NCBI GenBank assembly: GCA_019242465.1
Contig: JAFAVL010000483.1
Coordinates: 1 to 6,216, forward strand
DNA length: 6,216 nt
Source of the DNA: Chroococcidiopsidaceae cyanobacterium CP_BM_RX_35
Lineage (GTDB): Bacteria > Cyanobacteriota > Cyanobacteriia > Cyanobacteriales > Chroococcidiopsidaceae
Direction of reading: 5' to 3'
The position numbers were made by a program, and so were the translations under genes. Every line of letters begins with the position of its first letter. Position 1 is the stretch's first letter. Positions 1 through 5,722 of the stretch are shown here, piece by piece. The notes under the pieces are model-generated. The model was given only the letters and a program-made list of their open reading frames with translations, was not told where the DNA came from and did no database searches.

Positions 1-21
1 ACTGGAGCAATCCAGTGTTTT
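1..21 (+). terminator. Terminator-like hairpin at the left edge
   Basis: Bases 1-6 (ACTGGA) pair perfectly with 11-16 (TCCAGT) around a GCAA loop, and GTTTT follows at 17-21. The T-run on the plus strand suggests an intrinsic terminator for a plus-strand gene lying left of the window, convergent with the minus-strand gene at 70-948. The stem may extend beyond the edge, so its full strength cannot be judged. The T-run is short. Confidence 0.45.
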
Positions 22-69
22 CTGACTTAAGTATGATATGATTCAATCGTTGAAACCGAGTAAGTTTGG

Positions 70-948
70 TTAAGCTTCATCCCATAACTGCTTAACTTCG
101 CCTTCAGGCATCCAACTAGAAATTTCCTGAATCCGTTCTTGAGATAACTCGTCCTTAGTTGCAGAAAACACAGCTTTAACTACCTGTTCGCGGTCTACAT
201 CATAGCCAGTTCTTGCCATTCCAGACTCATTCTTAACCCGGAAGAGAAAGCGCTCAGAATTGATTCCAGAGAGACCAGGACCTCGCAAAGGTGGACGCAT
301 CCGACTCAGGAAGCCAACAATGGGATTTGTATCCTTCCAAAGTTCTGCAATTTCGTTTTGCAGCGCTTTGTCCTCAGTAATCTCGGCTGGTTTATGTAAT
401 TCGCCTGCGACTCGATCGGCGGCTTCTGTCGTCATTACGTCACGCATAACGCGGAACACAACTTCAGTCACATCCCTAGCATCAAAGATATCTTCTAGAC
501 CACTCTTGAGCAGAACCTTCTCTAAAAACGGCATGTCTTTAGTGGCAATTGGTATCGATGGTCCCTCCTTGAGAGCGCCAGGAGGATTCTCCTCCATCTT
601 TTCCAGAATTTTGCGACCTTTATCTGTTAGTTCTGCCTGCTCGAATGCAATCCTATGAGGCAACGGTCCATCTGGGGAAGCATAGGTATTGGCAATTCTC
701 AAATCAACCTCTTGCGGGTTTAATGCATCGGGAACATCTTCCTGGTTGCCGTATGCATTCCCTGAAAACTCAGCCTTAATGTATCCCTTTTGATTCAAAT
801 AGTCCAAATGACCTAAAAGGTCGGTCTGTGTGACTTTTGGACTGCCAAAATCGGTGTCACTAAAGTGGATTTCATGCATTCCTTGCCCACTTTCATTGAT
901 TTTCTTTAGGATAATGTAGGCAACATCTTCTCTTAAACCAATTGGCAT
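70..948 (-). CDS. Winged-helix-like N-terminus fused to a DUF2267 domain, hypothetical protein
   Basis: A 292-residue soluble protein with no signal peptide or membrane helix. Residues 1-120 look like a winged-helix unit: a helix at about 6-20, a helix-turn-helix-like stretch with TQTDLLGHLDYLNQKGYI at 40-57, a variable strand region, then LTDKGRKILEKM at 107-118, as in many small wHTH proteins. Residues 138-292 resemble DUF2267 (PF10025) with two related halves. The first half begins at FLEKV (141) and includes MTTEAADRVAGEL (172-184). The second begins at ERFLFRVKNESG (232-243) and ends with SWMPEGEVKQLW (278-289). The DUF2267 call is from memory of family patterns, and the domain's molecular function is not established. 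The ATG is supported by an AGGGAG ribosome binding site. It lies downstream of the histidine kinase gene on the same strand, across 223 bases. A regulatory or stress-related role is inference only. Confidence 0.8.
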   Translation of the reverse strand: MPIGLREDVAYIILKKINESGQGMHEIHFSDTDFGSPKVTQTDLLGHLDYLNQKGYIKAEFSGNAYGNQEDVPDALNPQEVDLRIANTYASPDGPLPHRIAFEQAELTDKGRKILEKMEENPPGALKEGPSIPIATKDMPFLEKVLLKSGLEDIFDARDVTEVVFRVMRDVMTTEAADRVAGELHKPAEITEDKALQNEIAELWKDTNPIVGFLSRMRPPLRGPGLSGINSERFLFRVKNESGMARTGYDVDREQVVKAVFSATKDELSQERIQEISSWMPEGEVKQLWDEA

Positions 949-952
949 TTAA

Positions 953-960
953 CTCTCCCT
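953..960 (-). promoter_or_regulatory. Ribosome binding site of the DUF2267 gene
   Basis: Read on the minus strand this is AGGGAGAG, ending 4 bases before the ATG at 948. It is the only strong Shine-Dalgarno match in the window and fixes the start of this gene. Confidence 0.7.
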
Positions 961-982
961 AATTTTTTAGATAGACTAGCAA

Positions 983-1003
983 TGGCAATCGTGATTATTG
1001 CCA
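983..1003. repeat. Perfect 7-bp inverted repeat in the leader of the DUF2267 gene
   Basis: TGGCAAT (983-989) and ATTGCCA (997-1003) are perfect reverse complements separated by 7 bases, with arm centres 14 bases apart. The repeat lies 35-55 bases upstream of the start codon at 948, between it and the candidate promoter at 1048-1077. A further ATTGCCA stands at 1100-1106. It could be an operator for a dimeric regulator or an RNA hairpin in the 5' leader. No T-run follows on the minus strand that would make it a clear terminator. Confidence 0.5.
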
Positions 1004-1047
1004 GTGATTGATTTTACGTTGAAAAGGCTACTAAAGTAAATTCAAGC

Positions 1048-1077
1048 ATTAGCACCGTAAAACTACATGGAGATCAA
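1048..1077 (-). promoter_or_regulatory. Possible sigma-70-type promoter for the DUF2267 gene
   Basis: On the minus strand, TTGATC (1077-1072) and GCTAAT (1053-1048) are separated by 18 bases. Each matches the consensus at 4 of 6 positions. The position would give a leader of roughly 90 bases containing the inverted repeat. The match is modest. The gene could instead be read through from the histidine kinase gene, since no terminator is visible after that gene. Confidence 0.3.
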
Positions 1078-1171
1078 TTTTTAGCTTATAACCACAGCCA
1101 TTGCCATTTAGGTTATTGAGAAAGAATATTCAAATGCATCTATCACAGGAAACATTTTGCTCAATTCTGAA

Positions 1172-2572
1172 TTAAGAACCAGTCCCTAAAGGCAACGTGA
1201 TAGTGAAGGTTGTGCCTTGGTGGAGGGTGGTATTTACCTGAATTTGACCTTGATGGTTTAGAGTAATAGCAGCCGCGATCGCCAAGCCTAGCCCAGAACC
1301 TGTTGGCGTTGCCACGACTGGAGTTGTGGTGCTGTGCGTGCGAGCTGGATCGACTCGATAAAAGCGGTCAAACAGGTGCGGTAGTGCTGCTTCTGGAATG
1401 CCGATGCCAGTATCACTTACCTTAACCTGTAACCAGATAGCAAGAGGTGAGCGACGAGGGGGAGCGGTTTCCCTAAAGATCGCTTCCTCCTGAAATTTCG
1501 AGTTGAGATGTTGCCCCTTGCCAAGCGCAATTCGTTTTAACTCCACATGCACGCGACCGCCCGCTGGGGTGTACTGCACCGCATTGCTAATTAAATTTGT
1601 AAACAGGCGGACTAGCTGATCCCAGTCGCCTTGAAGCGTGAACCAACAGTCTATTTGTTCTGGGGTAGCTTCGGAGTCAGAGGGTTCAACTAAATTAAGG
1701 GAGAGGGTCAGGTGCTTCTCATCGGCTGCTAGCCTTTGTTCTTCGACCACTTCCATTAATAAGGCATCTAAAGGACAAGGTGAAAAGCAAAACTGGATAA
1801 TACCACTATCTTGCCGTGCTAAAAACAGTAGGTCATCGACTAAGCGACCTAATCTCTGGGTTAAACGTTCGATGATTTTTAACTGTTGCCTATGCAACTT
1901 TAGTTCCGGTTCAGGTTCTGTAAGTGCAACCTGCACATTAGTCTGAATGAGGGCGATCGGACTTCTCAGTTCATGTGATGCATCAGCAGTAAACTGTTTG
2001 AGCCGTTGATAGGACTCTCGAACTGGCTCCATTGCTTTTCCCGAAAGGAACCAGCCGCAAAGAGCGACGGAAAGCACCATCAGTCCAGTCCCTAGGCTCA
2101 GATCGACAACTAATTGCCGGATTGGTTTTGTCACTTCAAACCAGGGATGGCTGACACGCAGATACCCCAAAGCTTGCCGCCCAATTTGCACTCTTGCCGT
2201 CACCTGTCGGAGCAGGAGGTCGGTGTGAGTCGCTAGATGTACTGTTTCACCAGTGCGATTGGGACGTAGAGGAATATCTAGGGGTTCCGATAAAGTTGAC
2301 CACTGTAGTTCCCCTGTAGGGCTAAACCACTCCAGATCAATATGATCGTCTTCGACTTCCGTATTATTTTGAAAGCTAGCTTTTAATGAGTGGGTAGATT
2401 CAGTCAACAGCGATCGCTCTACAACTTCCACAACATGATTAAGGGTATCGTCGATGCGTTCGATTAAAGTACTGCGAACGTATAAATAAACTCCACTAGC
2501 AAACAATAGTAGTAGTACTGCTGTAACTACAGTGTACCAGAGGGCAAGGCGGCGACGAGTTGCTTGAAACAT
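1172..2572 (-). CDS. Membrane-bound sensor histidine kinase, two-component system, orphan
   Basis: A complete 466-residue class I kinase. The N-terminus MFQATRRRLALWYT leads into membrane helix 1 (about 11-32). An extracytoplasmic sensor region of about 120 residues follows (33-154), then membrane helix 2 (about 155-176). The dimerisation/phosphoacceptor domain has FTADASHELRSPIALIQ with the phosphorylated His at 200. The ATPase domain has the N box LFTNLISNAVQYTP (323-336), G1 DTGIGI (387-392), F box LFDRFYRVDP (400-409) and G2 GSGLGLAIA (425-433), so all catalytic boxes are intact. About 20-25 extra, charged residues lie between the N box and G1 (about 346-378). No clear HAMP domain is seen; the linker 177-190 is short. 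It should autophosphorylate and pass the phosphate to a response regulator, but none lies in the window. The gene diverges from the glycosyltransferase gene. Stimulus unknown. The ATG has no good ribosome binding site but matches the usual N-terminus of this type. Confidence 0.93.
   Translation of the reverse strand: MFQATRRRLALWYTVVTAVLLLLFASGVYLYVRSTLIERIDDTLNHVVEVVERSLLTESTHSLKASFQNNTEVEDDHIDLEWFSPTGELQWSTLSEPLDIPLRPNRTGETVHLATHTDLLLRQVTARVQIGRQALGYLRVSHPWFEVTKPIRQLVVDLSLGTGLMVLSVALCGWFLSGKAMEPVRESYQRLKQFTADASHELRSPIALIQTNVQVALTEPEPELKLHRQQLKIIERLTQRLGRLVDDLLFLARQDSGIIQFCFSPCPLDALLMEVVEEQRLAADEKHLTLSLNLVEPSDSEATPEQIDCWFTLQGDWDQLVRLFTNLISNAVQYTPAGGRVHVELKRIALGKGQHLNSKFQEEAIFRETAPPRRSPLAIWLQVKVSDTGIGIPEAALPHLFDRFYRVDPARTHSTTTPVVATPTGSGLGLAIAAAITLNHQGQIQVNTTLHQGTTFTITLPLGTGS
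1275..1282. repeat. HIP1 octamer GCGATCGC
   Basis: A perfect copy of the highly iterated palindrome of cyanobacteria, inside the histidine kinase gene. It supports the cyanobacterial origin of the window. Confidence 0.8.
2410..2417. repeat. HIP1 octamer GCGATCGC
   Basis: The second perfect HIP1 copy, also inside the histidine kinase gene, near the part coding for the sensor region. A one-mismatch copy (GCGATCGG) is at 1953-1960. Confidence 0.8.
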
Positions 2573-2611
2573 GATTTAAACGCAGAGGTACAAGGTGAGA
2601 ATCGCCAACTC

Positions 2612-2648
2612 TTGACAATTTTGGATTGGGCACTGAGTTTGATAGACT
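2612..2648 (+). promoter_or_regulatory. Possible promoter element in the divergent intergenic region
   Basis: A perfect -35 consensus TTGACA is at 2612-2617, about 60 bases before the glycosyltransferase start. The best -10-like sequences are TTTGAT (2638-2643, spacer 20) and TAGACT (2643-2648, spacer 25), both outside the usual 16-18 spacing. An 8-base direct repeat TGAGTTTG is at 2634-2641 and 2660-2667. The 105-base region 2573-2677 must hold the promoters of both divergent genes, but no other convincing element is visible. Confidence 0.25.
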
Positions 2649-2677
2649 AGCCTGCGGGATGAGTTTGGCGTGAGGCA

Positions 2678-3448
2678 GTGCAAGAGCTAGTGTTAGAGCC
2701 TAAACCATTTTCTGTACTGGGGCTACCAGTTCACTTATTAGATGACTATGGAAAATGGTTGCGACCAAGACTGCATCAAGGGATTGGAACCCATATAGTG
2801 ACCCTGAATGCTGAAATGACGATGTTGTGCGAACATCACCAGACCTTAGCGAACGTCATTCATCAAGCAGAGCTAGTGATTCCTGACGGAGCAGGTATAG
2901 TCCTTTACTTGCTGCTCCAGGGTCAAAGGGTTCGGCGGTGTCCTGGGATTGAATTGGCGGAGAGACTTTTGCAAAGTTCGAAGCAGCCAGGGGCATCGAG
3001 GTGGTCGGTTTTCTTCTATGGAGGTGCCCAGGGAGTAGCACAAAGGGCGGCGGAAGTCTGGCAAAAGTGGCTTCCTGGATTAAATGTAGCAGGCACTCAG
3101 CACGGCTACCTCTGCCCAGATGAAGAAGAACAGCTGAGACAGACTCTAATAAAACTCCAGCCTCGGCTGATCTTGGTTGGACTAGGAGTGCCACGTCAAG
3201 AGTTGTGGATTGCTCAACACCGATCTCTGTGTCCTCAATCCTCTTGGATGGGCGTCGGCGGCAGCTTTGACATTTGGGCTGGGGTCAAAACCAGGGCCCC
3301 AGCTTGGCTAGCAGATAACCATCTGGAGTGGCTGTATCGGCTCTATCAAGAACCTTGGCGCTGGCGGCGCATGCTAGCTTTACCCAAGTTTGCCGGGAAA
3401 GCGTTAGTTCATCGTTTAACCCAAGAGGGAGTAGGGAGTAGGGAGTAG
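2678..3448 (+). CDS. WecG/TagA/CpsF family (GT26) glycosyltransferase
   Basis: A 256-residue protein covering the full length of the family, which transfers a sugar such as N-acetylmannosamine or its uronate from a UDP donor to a lipid-linked acceptor at the inner face of the membrane, in surface polymer synthesis. Conserved blocks are FSVLGLPVHLLDD (11-23), HIVTLNAEMTM (39-49), IPDGAGIVL (68-76, with Asp70 as the probable catalytic base by analogy with TagA), RRCPGIEL (86-93), the Rossmann-like VFFYGGAQGVAQ (111-122), LILVGLGVPRQELWI (164-178) and GVGGSFDIWAG (192-202). The C-terminal RAPAWL...LEWLYRL..EPWRWRRM (206-232) is the basic, amphipathic part thought to dock on the membrane. Start: GTG at 2678. 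GTG at 2690 is also possible, because both ribosome binding sites are poor and conserved sequence begins only at about residue 11. The last residues and the stop are encoded by a heptamer repeat. Acceptor and donor cannot be told from sequence. Confidence 0.93.
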   Translation: MQELVLEPKPFSVLGLPVHLLDDYGKWLRPRLHQGIGTHIVTLNAEMTMLCEHHQTLANVIHQAELVIPDGAGIVLYLLLQGQRVRRCPGIELAERLLQSSKQPGASRWSVFFYGGAQGVAQRAAEVWQKWLPGLNVAGTQHGYLCPDEEEQLRQTLIKLQPRLILVGLGVPRQELWIAQHRSLCPQSSWMGVGGSFDIWAGVKTRAPAWLADNHLEWLYRLYQEPWRWRRMLALPKFAGKALVHRLTQEGVGSRE

Positions 3449-3450
3449 GG
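3427..3450. repeat. GGGAGTA heptamer tandem repeat
   Basis: Three perfect GGGAGTA units (3427-3433, 3434-3440, 3441-3447) are followed by GGG. This resembles the short tandemly repeated repetitive (STRR) heptamers common in filamentous and some unicellular cyanobacteria. The repeat encodes the C-terminal EGVGSRE of the glycosyltransferase and supplies its TAG stop (3446-3448), so it overlaps the gene end. Confidence 0.8.
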
Positions 3451-3507
3451 GGAAGACAGATTCATCCTCTAAGGCGTTTGACTCGATGACACATGCCTCT
3501 GAAATTG

Positions 3508-3549
3508 GTAACACGCAGCACACAAGCTAGGTACATTGCCCTTTAGAAT
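3508..3549 (+). promoter_or_regulatory. NtcA-like activator site with -10 element upstream of the sll0787-family gene
   Basis: GTA (3508-3510), 8 bases, then CAC (3519-3521) matches the NtcA consensus GTA-N8-TAC at 5 of 6 positions. TAGAAT at 3544-3549 (5 of 6 to TATAAT, fitting TAN3T) follows after 22 bases, the spacing typical of NtcA-activated cyanobacterial promoters. No -35 hexamer is seen, as expected for such promoters. The rest of the 168-base gap 3449-3616 shows nothing else convincing. One mismatch in a six-base motif is common by chance, so this is a candidate. Nitrogen-starvation control of the related Synechocystis sll0783 cluster makes it plausible. Confidence 0.35.
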
Positions 3550-3616
3550 AGCGCGGAAACTTTCGATTTTAGATCCGTGGACACTTTAGAGATGGTAGCG
3601 CTGGGGTCGAGAAGCA

Positions 3617-4561
3617 GTGAGACTAATTGAGCTGGCAGAGCGACTACGCCAATCTATAGGTGTGATTCAGAAGCAGGACATTCAAGCGGTAGCGCCAGAT
3701 CTGGGTAATGTGAATGTCCTATTAGGGGATGACTGTGCTGCTATCCTCGATGGGGATGGCTACCTGCTCTTGGCAGCTGAAGGGATGTGGCCTTTACTAG
3801 TAGAAACTGAGCCCTGGTTTGCAGGCTGGTGTTCAGTGCTGGTTAATGTTAGCGACATTTATGCCATGGGTGGTCGCCCGATTGCTGTAGTTGATGCTCT
3901 CTGGGGGACATCAACTACAGCAACGCAGCCTTTATGGGCAGGCATCGTAGCAGCCTCCAAGACCTACGATGTACCGATTGTGGGTGGTCATACAAACTGC
4001 CATAGTCCCTACAACGCACTTTCAGTCGCAATTTTGGGACGAGCCACTCATTTACTCACAAGTTTTAACGCCCTACCAGGAGATATGCTGTTGTTGGCAA
4101 TCGATCTGCGAGGTGCATCACACCCTAAATATCCTTTCTGGGACGCTAGTACAGAAGTTGAGCCAGCCCGCTTGCGTGGGGATTTAGCCATTTTGCCTCG
4201 ACTAGCAGAGTCTGGCTTATGTGATACCGGGAAAGATATTAGCATGGGTGGCATCGTTGGAACTTTACTGATGCTCTTAGAAACCTCTGGATGTGGCGCT
4301 GTTCTCAACCTCAAAGCCATCCCTCGTCCTGAGAGCATCCCTATCGAAGAATGGCTACTATTTTTTCCCAGTTATGGATTTTTGCTCAGTGTTCGTCCCG
4401 AAAACATAGCAGCAGTCAGAACGGCGTTTCACAATCGCAATCTCATCTGCGAAGTTATTGGTGACGTTAACTTCTCTCGTCAATTGATCCTGAAGCTTGA
4501 CGCCAAAGAAGCGATTTTTTGGGATTTATCTCAAAATAAATTCATGGGCTTTTCCCATTGA
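3617..4561 (+). CDS. AIR-synthase-related protein, sll0787 family (NitF-like)
   Basis: A 314-residue soluble protein of the PurM/SelD/HypE/ThiL superfamily, which binds ATP and activates a carbonyl or carboxyl group. Blocks seen are DIQAVAP (21-27), the GDDCAAI nucleotide/Mg motif (37-43), NVSDIYAMGGRPIAVVDALW (77-96), PIVGGHTN (120-127), KDISMGGIVGT (206-216) and FPSYGFLLSVRPENI (250-264). These match the sll0787 family (TIGR04049), normally found with a nitrilase, a radical SAM protein, a GNAT acyltransferase and a flavin oxidoreductase in the Nit1C cluster, which has been linked to cyanide assimilation and nitrogen starvation. The exact reaction of this subunit is unknown. None of those partners is in the window: the gene sits between a glycosyltransferase and a convergent DUF218 gene. 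The GTG start is the only reasonable one after the in-frame stop at 3596-3598, and GAGAAG 3 bases upstream is a weak ribosome binding site. An NtcA-like box lies upstream. Family call firm, role inferred. Confidence 0.92.
   Translation: MRLIELAERLRQSIGVIQKQDIQAVAPDLGNVNVLLGDDCAAILDGDGYLLLAAEGMWPLLVETEPWFAGWCSVLVNVSDIYAMGGRPIAVVDALWGTSTTATQPLWAGIVAASKTYDVPIVGGHTNCHSPYNALSVAILGRATHLLTSFNALPGDMLLLAIDLRGASHPKYPFWDASTEVEPARLRGDLAILPRLAESGLCDTGKDISMGGIVGTLLMLLETSGCGAVLNLKAIPRPESIPIEEWLLFFPSYGFLLSVRPENIAAVRTAFHNRNLICEVIGDVNFSRQLILKLDAKEAIFWDLSQNKFMGFSH
4544..4558. terminator. Short hairpin at the convergent gene ends
   Basis: ATGGG (4544-4548) and CCCAT (4554-4558) form a 5-bp stem with a CTTTT loop, overlapping the last codons of the sll0787-family gene. 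It lies between two convergent genes only 11 bases apart, where a two-way terminator would be expected. No T-run follows on either strand, so termination here is doubtful. Confidence 0.2.
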
Positions 4562-4572
4562 TAAATCGTATT

Positions 4573-5367
4573 TCAAGAAACGTTGAGTATTTCTCGATTG
4601 AACTGAGCATCTTGCACTTCAGACAAGCTGTGAGGCAGAAAATGCCCCTGTAATCCATAGCTAACTAAACCTGCATATTCGTAGAACACGATTAAGGCTT
4701 CTTTGATTGGAGCTAGATTAGACGGCAGTGGACTCGGATGAGGAATGACCTCAAATCCATAGCTACGATAGGTTAGCATCGCCCGCCACATGTGCGGCAG
4801 ATCGGTTACCAATAAAATCCGCTTGACTCCCTGTGGTTTTAGCTCCGTTGCTGTAAAATAAGCGTTTTCCTGAGTGGTTCGAGAACAGTCTTCACCTGCT
4901 AGGACTTGCCTAGGAATACCTTGCGATCTCAAGAGCTGAAGCATTTGAGGTGCATCTCCTATGCCGCTCGCAAAAATCGTCTGTGCCCGATGCTCTCTCC
5001 AAAGCTCAGCTGCAACTTCAACCCGGTTGTTGCTCAATGGTTCTCCGCGTCCCAACACAACAATTGCATCTACGATTGCACCAGAATCTGTTGGTAGAAA
5101 ACTAACCAGTCCTTTAGTTGCCAAAGAAATTGTTGCTGGTAATTGGGCAAGGAAGTAAATCAGCAATAAAACTGTTCCCAGACCACTCACTTGTCGCCGC
5201 CAAGGTATTCGTTTGGTCATCCAAGGGACAGCAATCATACACGCAAGCGGCAGGGCTACCAGTGGTGGCGACAAGAGCCAGGCAACGAGCAGTGACTTCA
5301 GCACTAGCCAATAGTGACTAAAGCTATTCCATTCAGAGGTGTGAGTGCATAACGCTGGGTCAAGCAT
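4573..5367 (-). CDS. YdcF/ElyC/SanA-family membrane protein with DUF218 domain
   Basis: A 264-residue protein. The N-terminal part has two hydrophobic segments (about 21-48 and 61-82). The DUF218 domain (PF02698) spans about 98-235. Its typical blocks are DAIVVLGRG (100-108), NNRVEVAAELWRE (113-125), TIFASGIGDAP (130-140), a GEDCSRTTQENA block (158-169) with the conserved Ser/Thr-x-x-Asn pattern, RILLVTDLPHMWRA (183-196) and GFEVIPHPSP (204-213). Related E. coli proteins (ElyC, SanA, YdcF) are tied to envelope integrity, with ElyC linked to lipid-carrier and peptidoglycan metabolism. No reaction is proven for this group, so the function is only placed at the cell envelope. It is convergent with the sll0787-family gene and divergent from the small membrane protein gene. 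The ATG at 5367 has no clear ribosome binding site. A start a few codons further in would not touch the domain. Confidence 0.9.
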   Translation of the reverse strand: MLDPALCTHTSEWNSFSHYWLVLKSLLVAWLLSPPLVALPLACMIAVPWMTKRIPWRRQVSGLGTVLLLIYFLAQLPATISLATKGLVSFLPTDSGAIVDAIVVLGRGEPLSNNRVEVAAELWREHRAQTIFASGIGDAPQMLQLLRSQGIPRQVLAGEDCSRTTQENAYFTATELKPQGVKRILLVTDLPHMWRAMLTYRSYGFEVIPHPSPLPSNLAPIKEALIVFYEYAGLVSYGLQGHFLPHSLSEVQDAQFNREILNVS

Positions 5368-5454
5368 TGGAGTTAATTGATTTTGGAAGTCCGAGCAGAA
5401 TCAGATCACCACGATGTTAAGCTATGTAAAAGCAGTCAGGCAATTAGAGACAGC

Positions 5455-5655
5455 ATGATCACCATGGATTGGGCTGGATTTATACTTAAGGTGCTAATCG
5501 TTTCAACTGGGCTAGCTGCTGCAATCAGGTACATTGGTCCTACTGTATCTATTCCAACAACCCAACTCAACATACTTGTAATTGTATGTATGCCGACTGT
5601 GATTGTGGCAATCGTCCTTTTATGGCGGATCTCGAAGATACGGCAGCAGAATTGA
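5455..5655 (+). CDS. Small two-helix membrane protein, hypothetical
   Basis: A 66-residue protein starting MITMDWAGFILKV. Helix 1 covers about 5-27 (WAGFILKVLIVSTGLAAAI), then a short loop with YIGPTVSIPTTQ, then helix 2 (LNILVIVCMPTVIVAIVLLW), and a basic tail RISKIRQQN. The open frame extends to a TTG at 5377, but the extra 26 residues are polar and unlike a membrane-protein start. I prefer ATG 5455, with weak AGAGA at 5446-5450, and ATG 5464 (63 residues) is the other choice. I do not recognise a named family. It has the look of small inner or thylakoid membrane proteins of cyanobacteria. It lies 67 bases before the HcyBio gene on the same strand and may share its transcript. Function unknown. 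Confidence 0.6.
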   Translation: MITMDWAGFILKVLIVSTGLAAAIRYIGPTVSIPTTQLNILVIVCMPTVIVAIVLLWRISKIRQQN

Positions 5656-5722
5656 AGGGTTGCTGTCTATGACTTAAACGGGCTTCATTGCGGCAGTTGC
5701 TCAAACCAATAGTGCTGCTTCC

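Noticed and set aside
260..658. Plus-strand open frame of 132 codons opposite the DUF2267 gene
   Set aside because: It lies wholly antisense to a gene with a strong ribosome binding site and recognisable domain, and its Ser/Arg-rich product resembles a shadow translation.
1638..1946. Plus-strand open frame inside the histidine kinase gene
   Set aside because: It is antisense to conserved kinase sequence and has no recognisable motif.
2856..3194. Minus-strand frames inside the glycosyltransferase gene
   Set aside because: They overlap the conserved GT26 core on the opposite strand and have no plausible ribosome binding site or domain.
3478..3506. TTGACT followed after 17 bases by GAAATT as a second promoter before the sll0787-family gene
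   Set aside because: The -10 match is only 3 of 6; the TAGAAT element at 3544-3549 is better and closer to the start.
4870..4890. GGTTCGAGA resembling a tRNA T-loop
   Set aside because: It lies inside the DUF218 coding region, and no acceptor stem or other tRNA arms are found around it.
5400..5430. Minus-strand TTTACA-N19-TCTGAT as a promoter for the DUF218 gene
   Set aside because: The spacing is too long and the -10 match is weak, so it is not better than chance in AT-rich intergenic DNA.
5377..5454. TTG-initiated 26-residue extension of the small membrane protein
   Set aside because: The added residues are polar, the TTG has no ribosome binding site, and it begins only 10 bases from the divergent DUF218 gene start, leaving no room for promoters.
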